Source of the DNA: Mesorhabditis belari
Lineage: Eukaryota; Nematoda; Chromadorea; Rhabditida; Rhabditidae
Assembly: GCA_958450365.1 (NCBI GenBank)
Contig: CAUEEP010000920.1
Coordinates: forward strand, 1,079,501 to 1,143,500
Direction: 5' to 3'
Length of the DNA: 64,000 nt
The position numbers were made by a program, and so were the translations under genes. This document shows positions 10,797 to 20,312 of this stretch, piece by piece. The notes below the pieces were generated by a model, which searched no databases, was not told the DNA's origin, and worked only from the letters and a program-made list of their open reading frames with translations. Position 1 is the first letter of the stretch. Every line of letters starts with the position of its first letter.

Positions 10797-11432
10797 CCAC
10801 GTTTTGTATTCGCAATCCATAAAAGGACCGTCCAATTGAACTGTGAAAGTATGAAAGTATGGCGTCTGATTCCTTTTAGTGAAATTTGGTGTTCAAGTTC
10901 CGATTTTCTAATAGAAAATTTAGTAAAATAATCTAGAAAGTCAAGTTTTTTCAACTGCTTTCTTGACGATTTTTTTCATAAACCAATTTTGAGAGCGCTA
11001 AACGATCTGCGAGCTTAAAATACTCCATAAATATTGAACACCAGTAGTAATAGCGAATTCCAGTCTTGCACGCCTTGTACTAATTGACGAGCTGATGAGA
11101 AATTGATGATGAGATTGATGAATTGATGAGAAAAGATTTCCAACTAAGTTGGAAATCTTTTCTTTCAACCAAGGTCATTTCTTTTAAAGCACACAAGAAA
11201 TGTAATTTTGTGTCACAAAGAAAAGACTTTCCTGCTGGTACCAAATCAATATTGTGCTCTCTTCAAAAAGGCAACAAGCAGCCTCTCGAAAAGATATCAG
11301 AGAAATGATTCTTTTTCTTTTAACCGCTAATCACTGCTCCATTTTCCTTTATTTGTTGTTTTTTAAGTCGTTTTTCTGTTTTTCAAGTCTTTGTTATTTT
11401 TCAATTTCATTTAAACTTCAATAATCTTTAGA
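10797..11432. other. Upstream region of reductase 1 with a perfect hairpin
   Basis: 11126..11162 is a hairpin with AGAAAAGATTTCCAACT paired to its complement across a loop of a few bases. No terminator or RNA family is recognised. The rest lacks features apart from a polypyrimidine/TTTAG acceptor just before the ATG at 11433. Confidence 0.6.
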
Positions 11433-13137
11433 ATGACGCGGAAAAATGCAACGCTTTCAAATGGAAATTTGATGCCATACATTGGAATTGGAACTGGTGG
11501 AAAGGTTGGTAAAATTTGATTTACAAATAGTTTTTGATAAGTGAATGTTGATGATCGAATTTTACCTATTTTCATATCTTTTATAGGGTTGCGATGAAGC
11601 GACGACGAGAGAAATGCTCAGAATTGCGTTAAATGCTGGTTATCGGCACATTGATACGGCTGCAATGTGAGTTTTAAACTTGATTATTCATAGTTTAAGC
11701 TCTAAAAGTGATTGTTCTGTTAGATGTGAATGATTTTAGCTATGGCACGGAGCATATTGTTGGTGAGGTGTTGGAAGAGTTTATCAATGATGGAAAACTG
11801 AAGAGAGAAGATTTCTTCATCACAACAAAGGTTAGTGTTTGGATAAACTCATTGAAAAAGGCTAGTTTTTAGCTAAACTTGTTGACTATTATGGCTTTTA
11901 ACCCATTCTCCATAATCACAGCTGTTTTTAGTTAGCTCCAATCAATCACCGAGTCGAATTCGTCAAGCCGGCCATGATAAGTTCACTGAAGCGGCTGAGG
12001 ACCGATTATGTTGATATGTATTTGATTCACGTGCCTGTGTCTTGTAAGGTAAGTCAATAAGTGATGTACTTTGTACAGTGCTTTGTACAGTGCTTTGTGA
12101 AGTGCTTTGTACAGTGCTTTGTGCAGTACTCTATACTTTGTACTCAAAACCTTTAAGCACAAACTTCTTGGATCTGAAATCTTACTAGTCTTCCAGAACT
12201 TGGGATCACTTGAAGTTGACATGGCTGATATCCCCAAATTTGAGTTCGATACAGAGATTGATCTGGTGGATACATGGAAGGAAATGGAAAAGGTTTAATT
12301 TAAAAAGAATTGAATGAATTGCTTATAGTTGTACAAAGAAGGGCACGCAAAAGCGATTGGAGTCTCCAATTTCAACATTCGTCAAATCAATCGAATTTGT
12401 GAGCATGCTGTGGTAAAACCAATGAACAATCAGGTACGGATGAACTCAAGTATAGACAAAATTTCTTTTTAGATAGAGTTGCACATTCATTTCCCTCAGA
12501 AAGAGCTTCGACATGTTTGTCATCAGCATGGAATTGTGGTCACTGCTTTTGCTCCAATTGGCTGTCCAGGTTTTGTCTTTGGCTTCTAAAACATAGGAAA
12601 TTTCGAAAGCTATCATATCTAAATCTATTTAAACGACTATAGAATCAAAAGATCAGGTTTAGCTAGCTAGATTTCAGGAAAGAAATCCGATCCAAAGTTC
12701 AACTGGCCTTCCGAAGGGCCGATTGATGATCCGATGGTTGTGAAATTAGCTGAAAAGCACAAGAAGACTCCTGCACAAGTAAATCTATATCACAAAAGCT
12801 TACTATTAAGCATTGTAATCTTTTAATAACATCAACTCTCAGATTCTCCTTCGTCACCTTGTGCAACATGGGATTGTGGCCGTCCCAAAAAGTACCAACG
12901 AGACAAGAATCAAGCAGAATATCTCAGTAACGAGCAAAGAAAAGATATTTAATGAAAGATTTAGATTTATGACTTTGAACTTTCTCTAGAGGACATGGAT
13001 GAATTGGATCGAATCGCGACTCGACCTCGACTTTATCCACAAAAGCACGGATTGTGAGTAGTAAAGAGGGAAATCACTGTAACTAAAACTTTAGCGGTCA
13101 TCCGGAGTACCCATTTGACGATGTGACCTCGAAATGA
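11433..13137 (+). CDS. Aldo-keto reductase 1 (AKR), 324 aa
   Basis: NAD(P)H-dependent carbonyl reductase of the AKR superfamily; the substrate is not predictable from motifs. Exons: 11433-11504, 11587-11666, 11740-11830, 11932-12048, 12197-12292, 12329-12433, 12473-12569, 12678-12778, 12843-12926, 12965-13053, 13095-13137; phases all close. The catalytic tetrad is visible: Asp47 in GYRHIDTAA, Tyr52, Lys81 in FITTK and His114 in YLIHVPV. Later blocks are IGVSNFN (about residue 163), VKPMNNQIELH and [18 protein letters not shown] (cofactor-binding region). The ATG follows CTTTAG by one base, a likely trans-splice site. Length and order fit a complete enzyme. A close paralogue with the same 11-exon plan starts at 20313. 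The polyA signal is at 13169. Confidence 0.93.
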
Positions 13138-13168
13138 GATTCATTTTACAATATTAGATAATGCTTTT

Positions 13169-13174
13169 AATAAA
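13169..13174 (+). terminator. PolyA signal AATAAA of reductase 1
   Basis: AATAAA 32 bases after the stop codon, matching the position of the same signal after reductase 2. Confidence 0.7.
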
Positions 13175-13251
13175 GAATTTTGTTTTAAGGTAGAATTGAA
13201 CACAAAAGAACCAGGCTTTTGCTATTTTACGAATGACAGAGACGACGACAT

Positions 13252-13381
13252 AGCCAAAAGCCTAAATAGCCAAGAGCCTAAATAGCCAAGAGCCTAAATA
13301 GCCAAGAGCCTAAATAGCCAAGAGCCTAAATAGCCAAGAGCCTAAATAGCCAAGAGCCTAAATAGCCAAAAGCCTAAATTG
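13252..13381. repeat. 16-bp minisatellite (AATAGCCAAGAGCCTA)n
   Basis: Eight near-identical tandem units just downstream of reductase 1. GCCTAA is embedded in each unit, so it may share origin with the telomere-like arrays. Confidence 0.9.
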
Positions 13382-13892
13382 CTTAAATTCGAAAAGGTGG
13401 CTGAGAAAAAGATCATACGAACAGACAGACACTGTTCTTTTATATCTAGTAAACTCTCTTTCACTCGAAAGTTCAAAAAATTGAGTAAAAACTCAAAAAT
13501 CTCATAAGAAACGGTAGATCTCCTATTGAACCAGATTTCTAAGTCAATTTCACTCTTTTATATCTTTGGATCATTCAAATGCGAAAGAGATTTTCGAAAG
13601 AGTTTAAACGAGGCTTTTGAAAACAATTAATGCTATTTAAATTTCTGAATAATTGTTCAACTTTTTAAAATTATTCAAGTGACGTTTAAACAAATGTAAA
13701 ATTGTCAAAGGAAATTTTCTTTCAGCTTGTGTCTGTCGATGGATAATGAAAGTTAAAAAGCTTTCACCTTTGTTCTTTCATTTCAATATGAATAAACTTT
13801 TCAAGAAATCAAAAAATTTACAAGTAAATGGATAAGAAAGATTCTCATAAGTACTATTTTTATATTTCTTAAAGTAGATATTTAACCATTAA
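13382..13892. other. Convergent 3' intergenic region
   Basis: Lies between the 3' ends of reductase 1 (plus) and the kinase gene (minus). AT-rich; no further gene or RNA seen. Confidence 0.6.
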
Positions 13893-16800
13893 TCAGTCGA
13901 GATCTGAAAAAGAAGCTTTGTCAATAAAATAACTCAAAACCCAACCAAGATCTCTGTTTTCTGTAAAGTTCGTTGCTTTTGAGTCACTTGAAGTCTTTGA
14001 TCCACCAAAAACATTCGAAATAACATCAGCTACATTTTTCAAGAGTGGCAGAATCTGTAAGTATCTGTAAGTATCTGTAAGTAGCTGTTAACTATTGAAA
14101 TGTATGAAAATAATTTAAACCTCAATCTCGTCCGTTGATTTCCCATTTCGTGCAATTTTTTCAAGGGATTTGACCTGAAAAGGAAAGATAATTTTAGTAA
14201 ACGAAGCTGAAAATAGATAGAATTATGGTTGTTTTAGTTTAAAAAGTCAGAGAAGACAATAAGCAAAGTAAAGAGAAGCATAAGCAAAGATCAGAGTGTT
14301 AAGCTAGAGTCCAAGCCTAGCTTTTGACCAATCTGGCTCAAGGAAATCAAGATATGAGAAGAGTAGACAGCTCAAAGTCAAGCTCAAAGTGATTTGTCAA
14401 GCTTAAGCTTAATCCGCAAGCGAGTCAAGCTTAATCCGCAACACGCAGCTTTGTTGTATCAACTTTTATCAAGCTTTGTTGTATCAATCCTACCGATTTC
14501 TACAATTCTACCCACCTGACACTTCTCAAGAGGCAACTTCCCATAATCATTCCTTGAGTTGTGTAGAACCAATCTTTGCTTATTCCAAAATTTCTTGACA
14601 CAATCTTCAAGATATTTTAATTGTTTTTCAGGGCTTTCTCTATTGCTGGAAATCTTGGCTCGATAAAGTAATCTGAAGCTTTCAATCATCTCTTTCGCCA
14701 CATCAATCAAATCAAAAAACTTTATCTCCACAAAGCCCAGAATTCTCAAATGATCTTTTCCAATCAAATCAGTCTTGTGCATTTGAAATTCCCTTGTGAA
14801 AATGATGGTTTCATGCTGAAGTCTTTCAAGAAATAAGCCTTCATACTCTTCATTTGCTAGATATAAGCAAACAAACTTGAAATCTTTAAAGCCATCATTT
14901 GTATCATTGACTAAATCTTCTAACAAATAAATAATCTCAGGTGCAATGTCTTGTTTTTTCCATCGATTCAATAAAAAGAACATTTTCATATATCGAGTGT
15001 ACATTTCGATGAACTCTTTTTGTCTCTCATTGTGATGTTGAGCGTATGGAACTTGAAAATCACTGTCTAAATCGCTGGGAAAGCCACCAATCTTCTTGAA
15101 AATCTCTCCAGTTTGATCATTGATTAGCCCAGGCCAGAAATGAAAGGCAAAGAAATAGTCGGGAAATGGTAAATCTTTTGTAAGTGAGATTTTGAGTCGA
15201 AACTGTTTATACACTTCTCGTCCAGGTTCCACATCTTCTTTGCAAAGATCTCTCACTCGTTGATCGAGATGCCACGGGAAATGTTTTTTCTTAGCTATCA
15301 CATATCTTTCTAAGACATTTTTCTGTTCATACAAGGCTCTCCTCAGTGCTTCGATGTCTATTGGTGACTTTTCTTTCGTCTCAATGTCCACCGGTCCTTC
15401 TCTTCCTTCTCGAGTTCTTCGAAAATCCGTGAGATTATTTTTAAAGTACAATCTTTCCCCACTAACATCCATTATATCCGATAAACACCACTCATTCCTC
15501 GAGCCAATCAAGTAATACGTTGAAAAGTAGAATCTTTTTGCGAAAATCTTCTCAAGTTGCTCGATATTCTCGATAGCGATCTTGATCAATTTGAGTAAAT
15601 CAAAAGTTGCCAATAGATCCGTTTGACACTCAATCAACACATAAAATGCTTGCTGAAAGGCAAAACTTTGAATCGTTGAGTCAAAGTTGATTAAAGAGGC
15701 AAATTTTTGACAAATATTTAACGAATAACTAGTGTCATCAAGGGAAAATGGGGTGAATTTTTGATCTTGTAAATAGCTTGCTTGAACATGCTCAGCAAAC
15801 TCCTTTTTCTCTTGATCATTTAGCAGATTAAATTCATTTTTGAAAGATTCACATAATGTTTTGCGAATTTCGTTTACATCGTTATAATAAACCCTTTCAA
15901 AGTCGATAATAAAGTCAGGAATCCAAATTTTTAACAACGAATCGGTGATCTTTTCAGTGGTAAACCAATAGCGATCCGAGTAAATCCGCCAGGATAAATA
16001 ATCGTTCATAATTGATGGATGAAAGTAAGTTTCCGATTGAACTTTAGCCAAAATTGCCTTTAGTACATTTTGGTTTCCTTTGGAAATCAGCTCTGCAGCT
16101 GGCGCTCTGGGTTTTTCATCGACAACTTGTTGCTTTGAGTTCAGCTTTGTGAACGAACTCACATCAGGGACAATGAAAAAAGTGTTGTCCGCTTGAGAAA
16201 TTGAATCGACATTGAAGAGCTTTTTCTTCAACTTTTCCTCGAAATTCACGGGGATTTGCTTAGTCGAGCCATCGATTCCAATCGGTTCAATCAAATATGG
16301 TTGATCCTTTTTGTAGAATGGAGCTACTTCGTGATTGTGACACTAAAAACAGTTGAATTCCTTCGAAGTTTGCCAACTCGATCGCTTTCTCTCAAAGCAG
16401 ATTGCCGTCAACACATTCGTTTTGATTGATCGATTATTCGCTTCTTCAAAGCCGTTTGATCGTTTCGTTTGATCGTTTGCTTTTGTTTGATGTCTTCGTT
16501 TGATCGACCGCGTTGACTTTCCTCGCTCCATCACCTAAAATATAAAAATGTTCTCAAAAATTAAAGAATAAAAAAGAAAACTTTTACTTAAGAACAAAAA
16601 CGTTACAAGAAATAAGCAAACTAATTGTAAAGCATTCCAAATTATGGGGGGTAGTCAAAACAGCACCTTAATAGAAAACGTTCAAAACAGCGCCGTCAAA
16701 TTCTCAAAAATTTTCATAGATAACGAATTATTTGCTAAAATATGGGAAAAGCAAAATGAATTTCTGCTTTTTGATTGAATATCTATTTTTTTACTGAATT

Positions 16801-19692
16801 TGAAATGCTTGGGACACGGGCACTCGGAATATATAATTTGGAATGCTTTACAATTAGTTTGCTTATTTCTTGTAACGTTTTTGTTCTTAAGTAAAAGTTT
16901 TCTTTTTTATTCTTTAACTTTTGAGAACATTTTTATATTTTAGGTGATGGAGCGAGGAAAGTCAACGCGTCGATCAAACGAAGACATCAAACGAAGTCAT
17001 CAAACGAAATCAAACGATCAAACGAAGACATCAAACGAAATCAAACGAAATCAAACGATCAAACGGCTTTGAAGAAGCGAATAGTCGATCAATCAAAACG
17101 AATGTGTTGACGGCAATCTGCTTTGAGAGAAAGCGATGGAGTTGGCAAACTTCGGTTCTTTTCCAATATCGGGGGAGCGGTCCGATTATCGGGGGAGCGG
17201 AAGGATTATCGGGGGCGGAAGGATTATCGGGGAGCGAAAGGAAAACGGGGAGCAAATTTGGAGCGCTACATATGTCCATTAAAATTGTGACGAACGGGAG
17301 CTGCTTTGTTGCAAAAAGATCGACTCGAATTCCTCTTGAATGCTTGGGGACCTTTCGCCGTGCGCAAGTGTCACATACCCAGCGAAATAGATATTTTCCC
17401 TTTGAGCGGACTTTCATCGATTCGCCACAGTTTCAAATCCACGACTGGATGACTCCTTTGGTGAAGAAATAATCGATTGCCGTCGATTTCTTGAACGCAC
17501 AAATATCGGAGAGGCGCATCGTCGTTAAAGTTTTAAAAACGTCGCAGGAAAATACAGTCCCGGAAATGCATTTTCGAGGGGCAAAATTTGCTCCCCCGAT
17601 TTTCGTTTCGCTCCCCCGATAATCGGACCGCTCCCCCGATATTGGAAAAGTACCCAAACTTCGAAGGAATTAGCGATTTTCAAGCGAGTGGCGATTGACT
17701 GGATAAATTCAAGAAGCGTCACCGAGTTGTTTTTCCAACTTATCGTTGCTAATTTGTTTTCAAAATACATTTGTTATAAAAACTGAATCGGCGAAAGACT
17801 TCAAATTGCTGCGATCAACAATTTCAGCAATTCTTAGGAAGAAGTCAGCTATTAGGGAAGCGGTCGATGAAGGAGGAGCTGTAAAAAGTCGATGTCGATG
17901 AAGCTGTAAAAAGAGCACGATTGAAGACAAGCAAAAGCGAATGAATGGAAGAGTCTGCTATTTGGCTGAAGCAAATGCGAAGCCAAAACGAATGTGTTGA
18001 CGGCAAAAGGTGAGGGGGGGGGGGGGGCCACGGCGGGGAAAAAAAGGAGACAAACAAAAAAAAAAAGAAAAAAAGGGTTGGGAAGGAGGGGGAAAAAAAA
18101 AAAAAAAAAAAAATTTGCTTGAAGAGAAAGCGATGGAGTTGGCAAGATTCGAAAGAATTGGCGATTTTCATGCGGGTGGCGGTTGGCTCGATAAATTCAA
18201 GAAGCGTCATGGAATTGTTTTTCCAACTTGTTTTCAAAATAGGTTTGTTATAAAGACTATATAGCGAATTGCTCAAAAAAACAATGGTTATTTGTTTTTA
18301 TACAACGAACTTCGATATAACGTACGATATAACAAACTCTTCGGCGGGTCCCTTGCAGTTCGCTTTATTTAAGTTCGACTGTATGTTTAAGAGTAAAGCT
18401 AACATTTTACTCACTTCTTTCAACACCTCCTTTGCCATTTCCAAAGCTGTTTGAGCATCAATTCGTTTAGTGTAATCTTTCCAACAACAACTGAAAAGAA
18501 ATCTTTAGACTTTCAAGCTTGTTACCTGGTAATTAGAAGTTGCAATACATTTACACCGGCACTTGGTTTAAAAGAGAAAGAAATCTCCTGATTGTCGGGT
18601 AACAAGTGAGCGAAGTAGCTGTAAATAGTTCTTGCTGATTCAAGTTTTATCAAGTCTTTACTCACTCTCGTTCCATGATCTCCCAAAGCGTTAAACCAGC
18701 CGCGTACACATCTCTCTTGTACGTATCCTAAAATCAAATAATAACATTACCTTTTAAACTCAAGATTAAATATCAAGCTTTTAAATCTCACCTCAGTGCT
18801 TATACGCAAACCTTTCTTAACTTCGGGAGCCATGTATGGCTCAGTTCCTGCCAGTGCCTCAATTGCTTCTCGATTTTCAAATTTCTTTGTTATTCCAAAG
18901 TCACCAATCTTCAAAACATAGCTGTTTGGAACAAATATGCTAAAGTTATTGGTGCATTTATTGGTTTTAAAAGGAAATACGAAAAGGAACGAAAAGCCTA
19001 GTAAGCTAATAGCCTAATAAGCTAATAGCCTAATGGCCTAATAAGCTAATAGCCTAATAAGCTAATAGCTCCAATAAGCTAATAGCCTAATAAGCTAATA
19101 GCCTAATAAACTGAATAGCCTAATAAGCCTAAAAAATAAGCTCAAACTTGGCCGGCTTGATGTCTCGATGTACTCTGCCCTTTCCTTGTAGATAAATCAA
19201 ACCCAAGAAGAGATCACTTGCCCATTTGGCAATAGTAGCAATGGAATAGATGAATTTTGGATTGTTGATGACTGAAAAATTTGTGTTGAATCTTTGATTG
19301 GGCTCTACTCTTAATCTACTTTTAATTTACAAAATAGAGCCAATTCACCGTTTTTCAACGATCCATATTCACAGTATTCCATAAATATCGGAAAACTTTA
19401 TCTTTATCATATGGATAGCCATGTGGTCGATCCAAGTATTTTACAATATTTTTATGAGAAAGCTCCTTCAATGTTTTCAATTCATTCAAATGATCATCTG
19501 AGTCTGCGGTGATCAAAATTTCCTTGACAACAATTGGACTAAACAATAAAAATAAAGATTAGCAATAAGCAAGATGAGTTTATTATCTTCAAAAACAAAC
19601 GGATAATATTTGTTGAGCTTGTAAACGGTTCCAAATGCGCTTTCATCGCCGATTCGTTGCTTTTCTTCTTGTTTTTCTTGATCAATAAACAT
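13893..19692 (-). CDS. Protein kinase with a large unknown C-terminal region
   Basis: Exons: 19692-19601, 19538-19349, 19271-19148, 18921-18792, 18727-18666, 18618-18526, 18490-18415, 16342-14516, 14174-14121, 14054-13893; about 936 aa. Kinase motifs: IGDESAFGTVYKL (Gly loop, residue 14), Lys36 in VVKEI, Glu50, FMEYCEYGSL hinge, HRDIKPAN near 129 (Asn split over an intron), DFG at 143, APE at 167, DVYAAGLTLWE. All motifs are intact, so it could be active. The remaining ~650 aa, mostly one 609-codon exon, match no domain I know. Exon 2 needs one extra base near 19389..19392 to join VKYLDRPHGYPYDKDKVF to FMEYCEYG; every other phase closes without change. This is either a sequencing error or a recent null allele. 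Intron 7 (2.07 kb) is filled with nested transposons. Confidence 0.8.
16347..17152. mobile_element. Inverted-repeat Tigger-like remnant in kinase intron 7
   Basis: Arms 16347..16645 and 16830..17152 are inverted copies of about 300 bp around a 185-bp spacer. Each arm, read inward to outward, has a start MERGKSTRS, an Arg/Lys/Thr-rich stretch and a REKAMELAN-like end. That ending is the beginning of the HTH_CENPB block of pogo/Tigger transposases. The left arm retains the uninterrupted sequence GGCAAACTTCGAAGGAATT; the right arm is interrupted there by the MITE at 17153. Confidence 0.65.
17153..17655. mobile_element. 503-bp MITE, TIR GGGTACTTTTCC..., 6-bp TSD AAACTT
   Basis: Ends are inverted: left CGGTTCTTTTCCAATATCGG, right (reverse) GGGTACTTTTCCAATATCGG, each followed by GGGAGCGG and a second ATTATCGGGGGAGCG block. 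AAACTT flanks both sides (17147..17152 and 17656..17661). The interior shares blocks such as CCACGACTGGATGACTCC with a second copy at 46041..46581. No transposase is encoded. The superfamily is unassigned. Confidence 0.85.
17662..18381 (+). mobile_element. Tigger/pogo-like transposon fragments with terminal repeat
   Basis: Two fragments of the CENP-B-type HTH occur on plus: 17662..17730 (GDWLDKFKKRH-like with a stop) and 18113..18245, reading EEKAMELARFERIGDF then GGGWLDKFKKRHGIVFP. The right end at 18290..18381, read in reverse, is TACAGTCGAACTTAAATAAAG..., a Tigger-style terminal repeat. The DDE part is missing. Both fragments are dead. Confidence 0.65.
18010..18112. other. Homopolymer-rich stretch, possible sequence artefact
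   Basis: A run of about 14 G, then A-rich blocks and a run of about 21 A replace the short TCTGCTTTGAG-like sequence expected between GTGTTGACGGCAA and GAAGAGAAAGCGATGG by comparison with 17100..17140. Either a repeat expansion or an assembly/polymerase artefact. Confidence 0.5.
19001..19136. repeat. 15-bp minisatellite (TAAGCTAATAGCCTAA)n
   Basis: About eight tandem units within kinase intron 3, with single-base and one CC insertion variants. Confidence 0.85.
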
Positions 19693-20312
19693 GGGCAAGG
19701 GTTAAAAATGGGTTTTAGATAGAGTTGGGTGGATTTTAGGAATGAAAAAAGATTTGAGGTTTCACAAATGATTGAAAACAACTCATTGAAAAGAAAATTT
19801 TGGTTTTTTCGTAATACAACGGTTTTATTGCGCAATGAAAAGCTCGAAAAAGAAGGAATTTTTAAATTTTCCCCTTTCAGGAAAAATTTATTATCAAATT
19901 GCTTGTGAAGTTAAGTTAAGAATTGTTTTTTAATTAGAGTTTCCAAAGGAAATTTTCATTATAAAATCATCCACTGATTTTTGGATCTAATTTCAACTAA
20001 ACTCAGAACTTCGTGGCTCCTTAGACTTTGAACTTTCCTTTATTCCTGAACTCTTTACTTTATTATCATCCAAAAACTGTTTACCAGTTAGATTTTTTTT
20101 GTTAATTCTTATTTTTCTTGCTTTTTCGAGTTATTTATTATCAGCACGCTAGAAAAATCGCTTTTTTTCTGGAGTAAATCGATACTTTCCTTTCTCTGAA
20201 AAGAACACCCAAAAAAGCGCTCGTAAAAGCACGATCTTTGACCTTTATTTATTTCGCATTTATTTAGATTTATTTCGTTTTACTGATATTTTTTGCATCT
20301 ATTATTGAAAGA
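19693..20312. promoter_or_regulatory. Shared 5' region of kinase and reductase 2
   Basis: A divergent 620-bp intergenic segment between the kinase ATG (minus) and the reductase 2 ATG (plus). No TATA box or known motif stands out; T-runs are abundant. It is the only space available for both promoters. Confidence 0.4.

Noticed and set aside
17031..17770. Overlapping frames on both strands
   Set aside because: Lie in the MITE and Tigger relic; palindromic sequence keeps both strands open.
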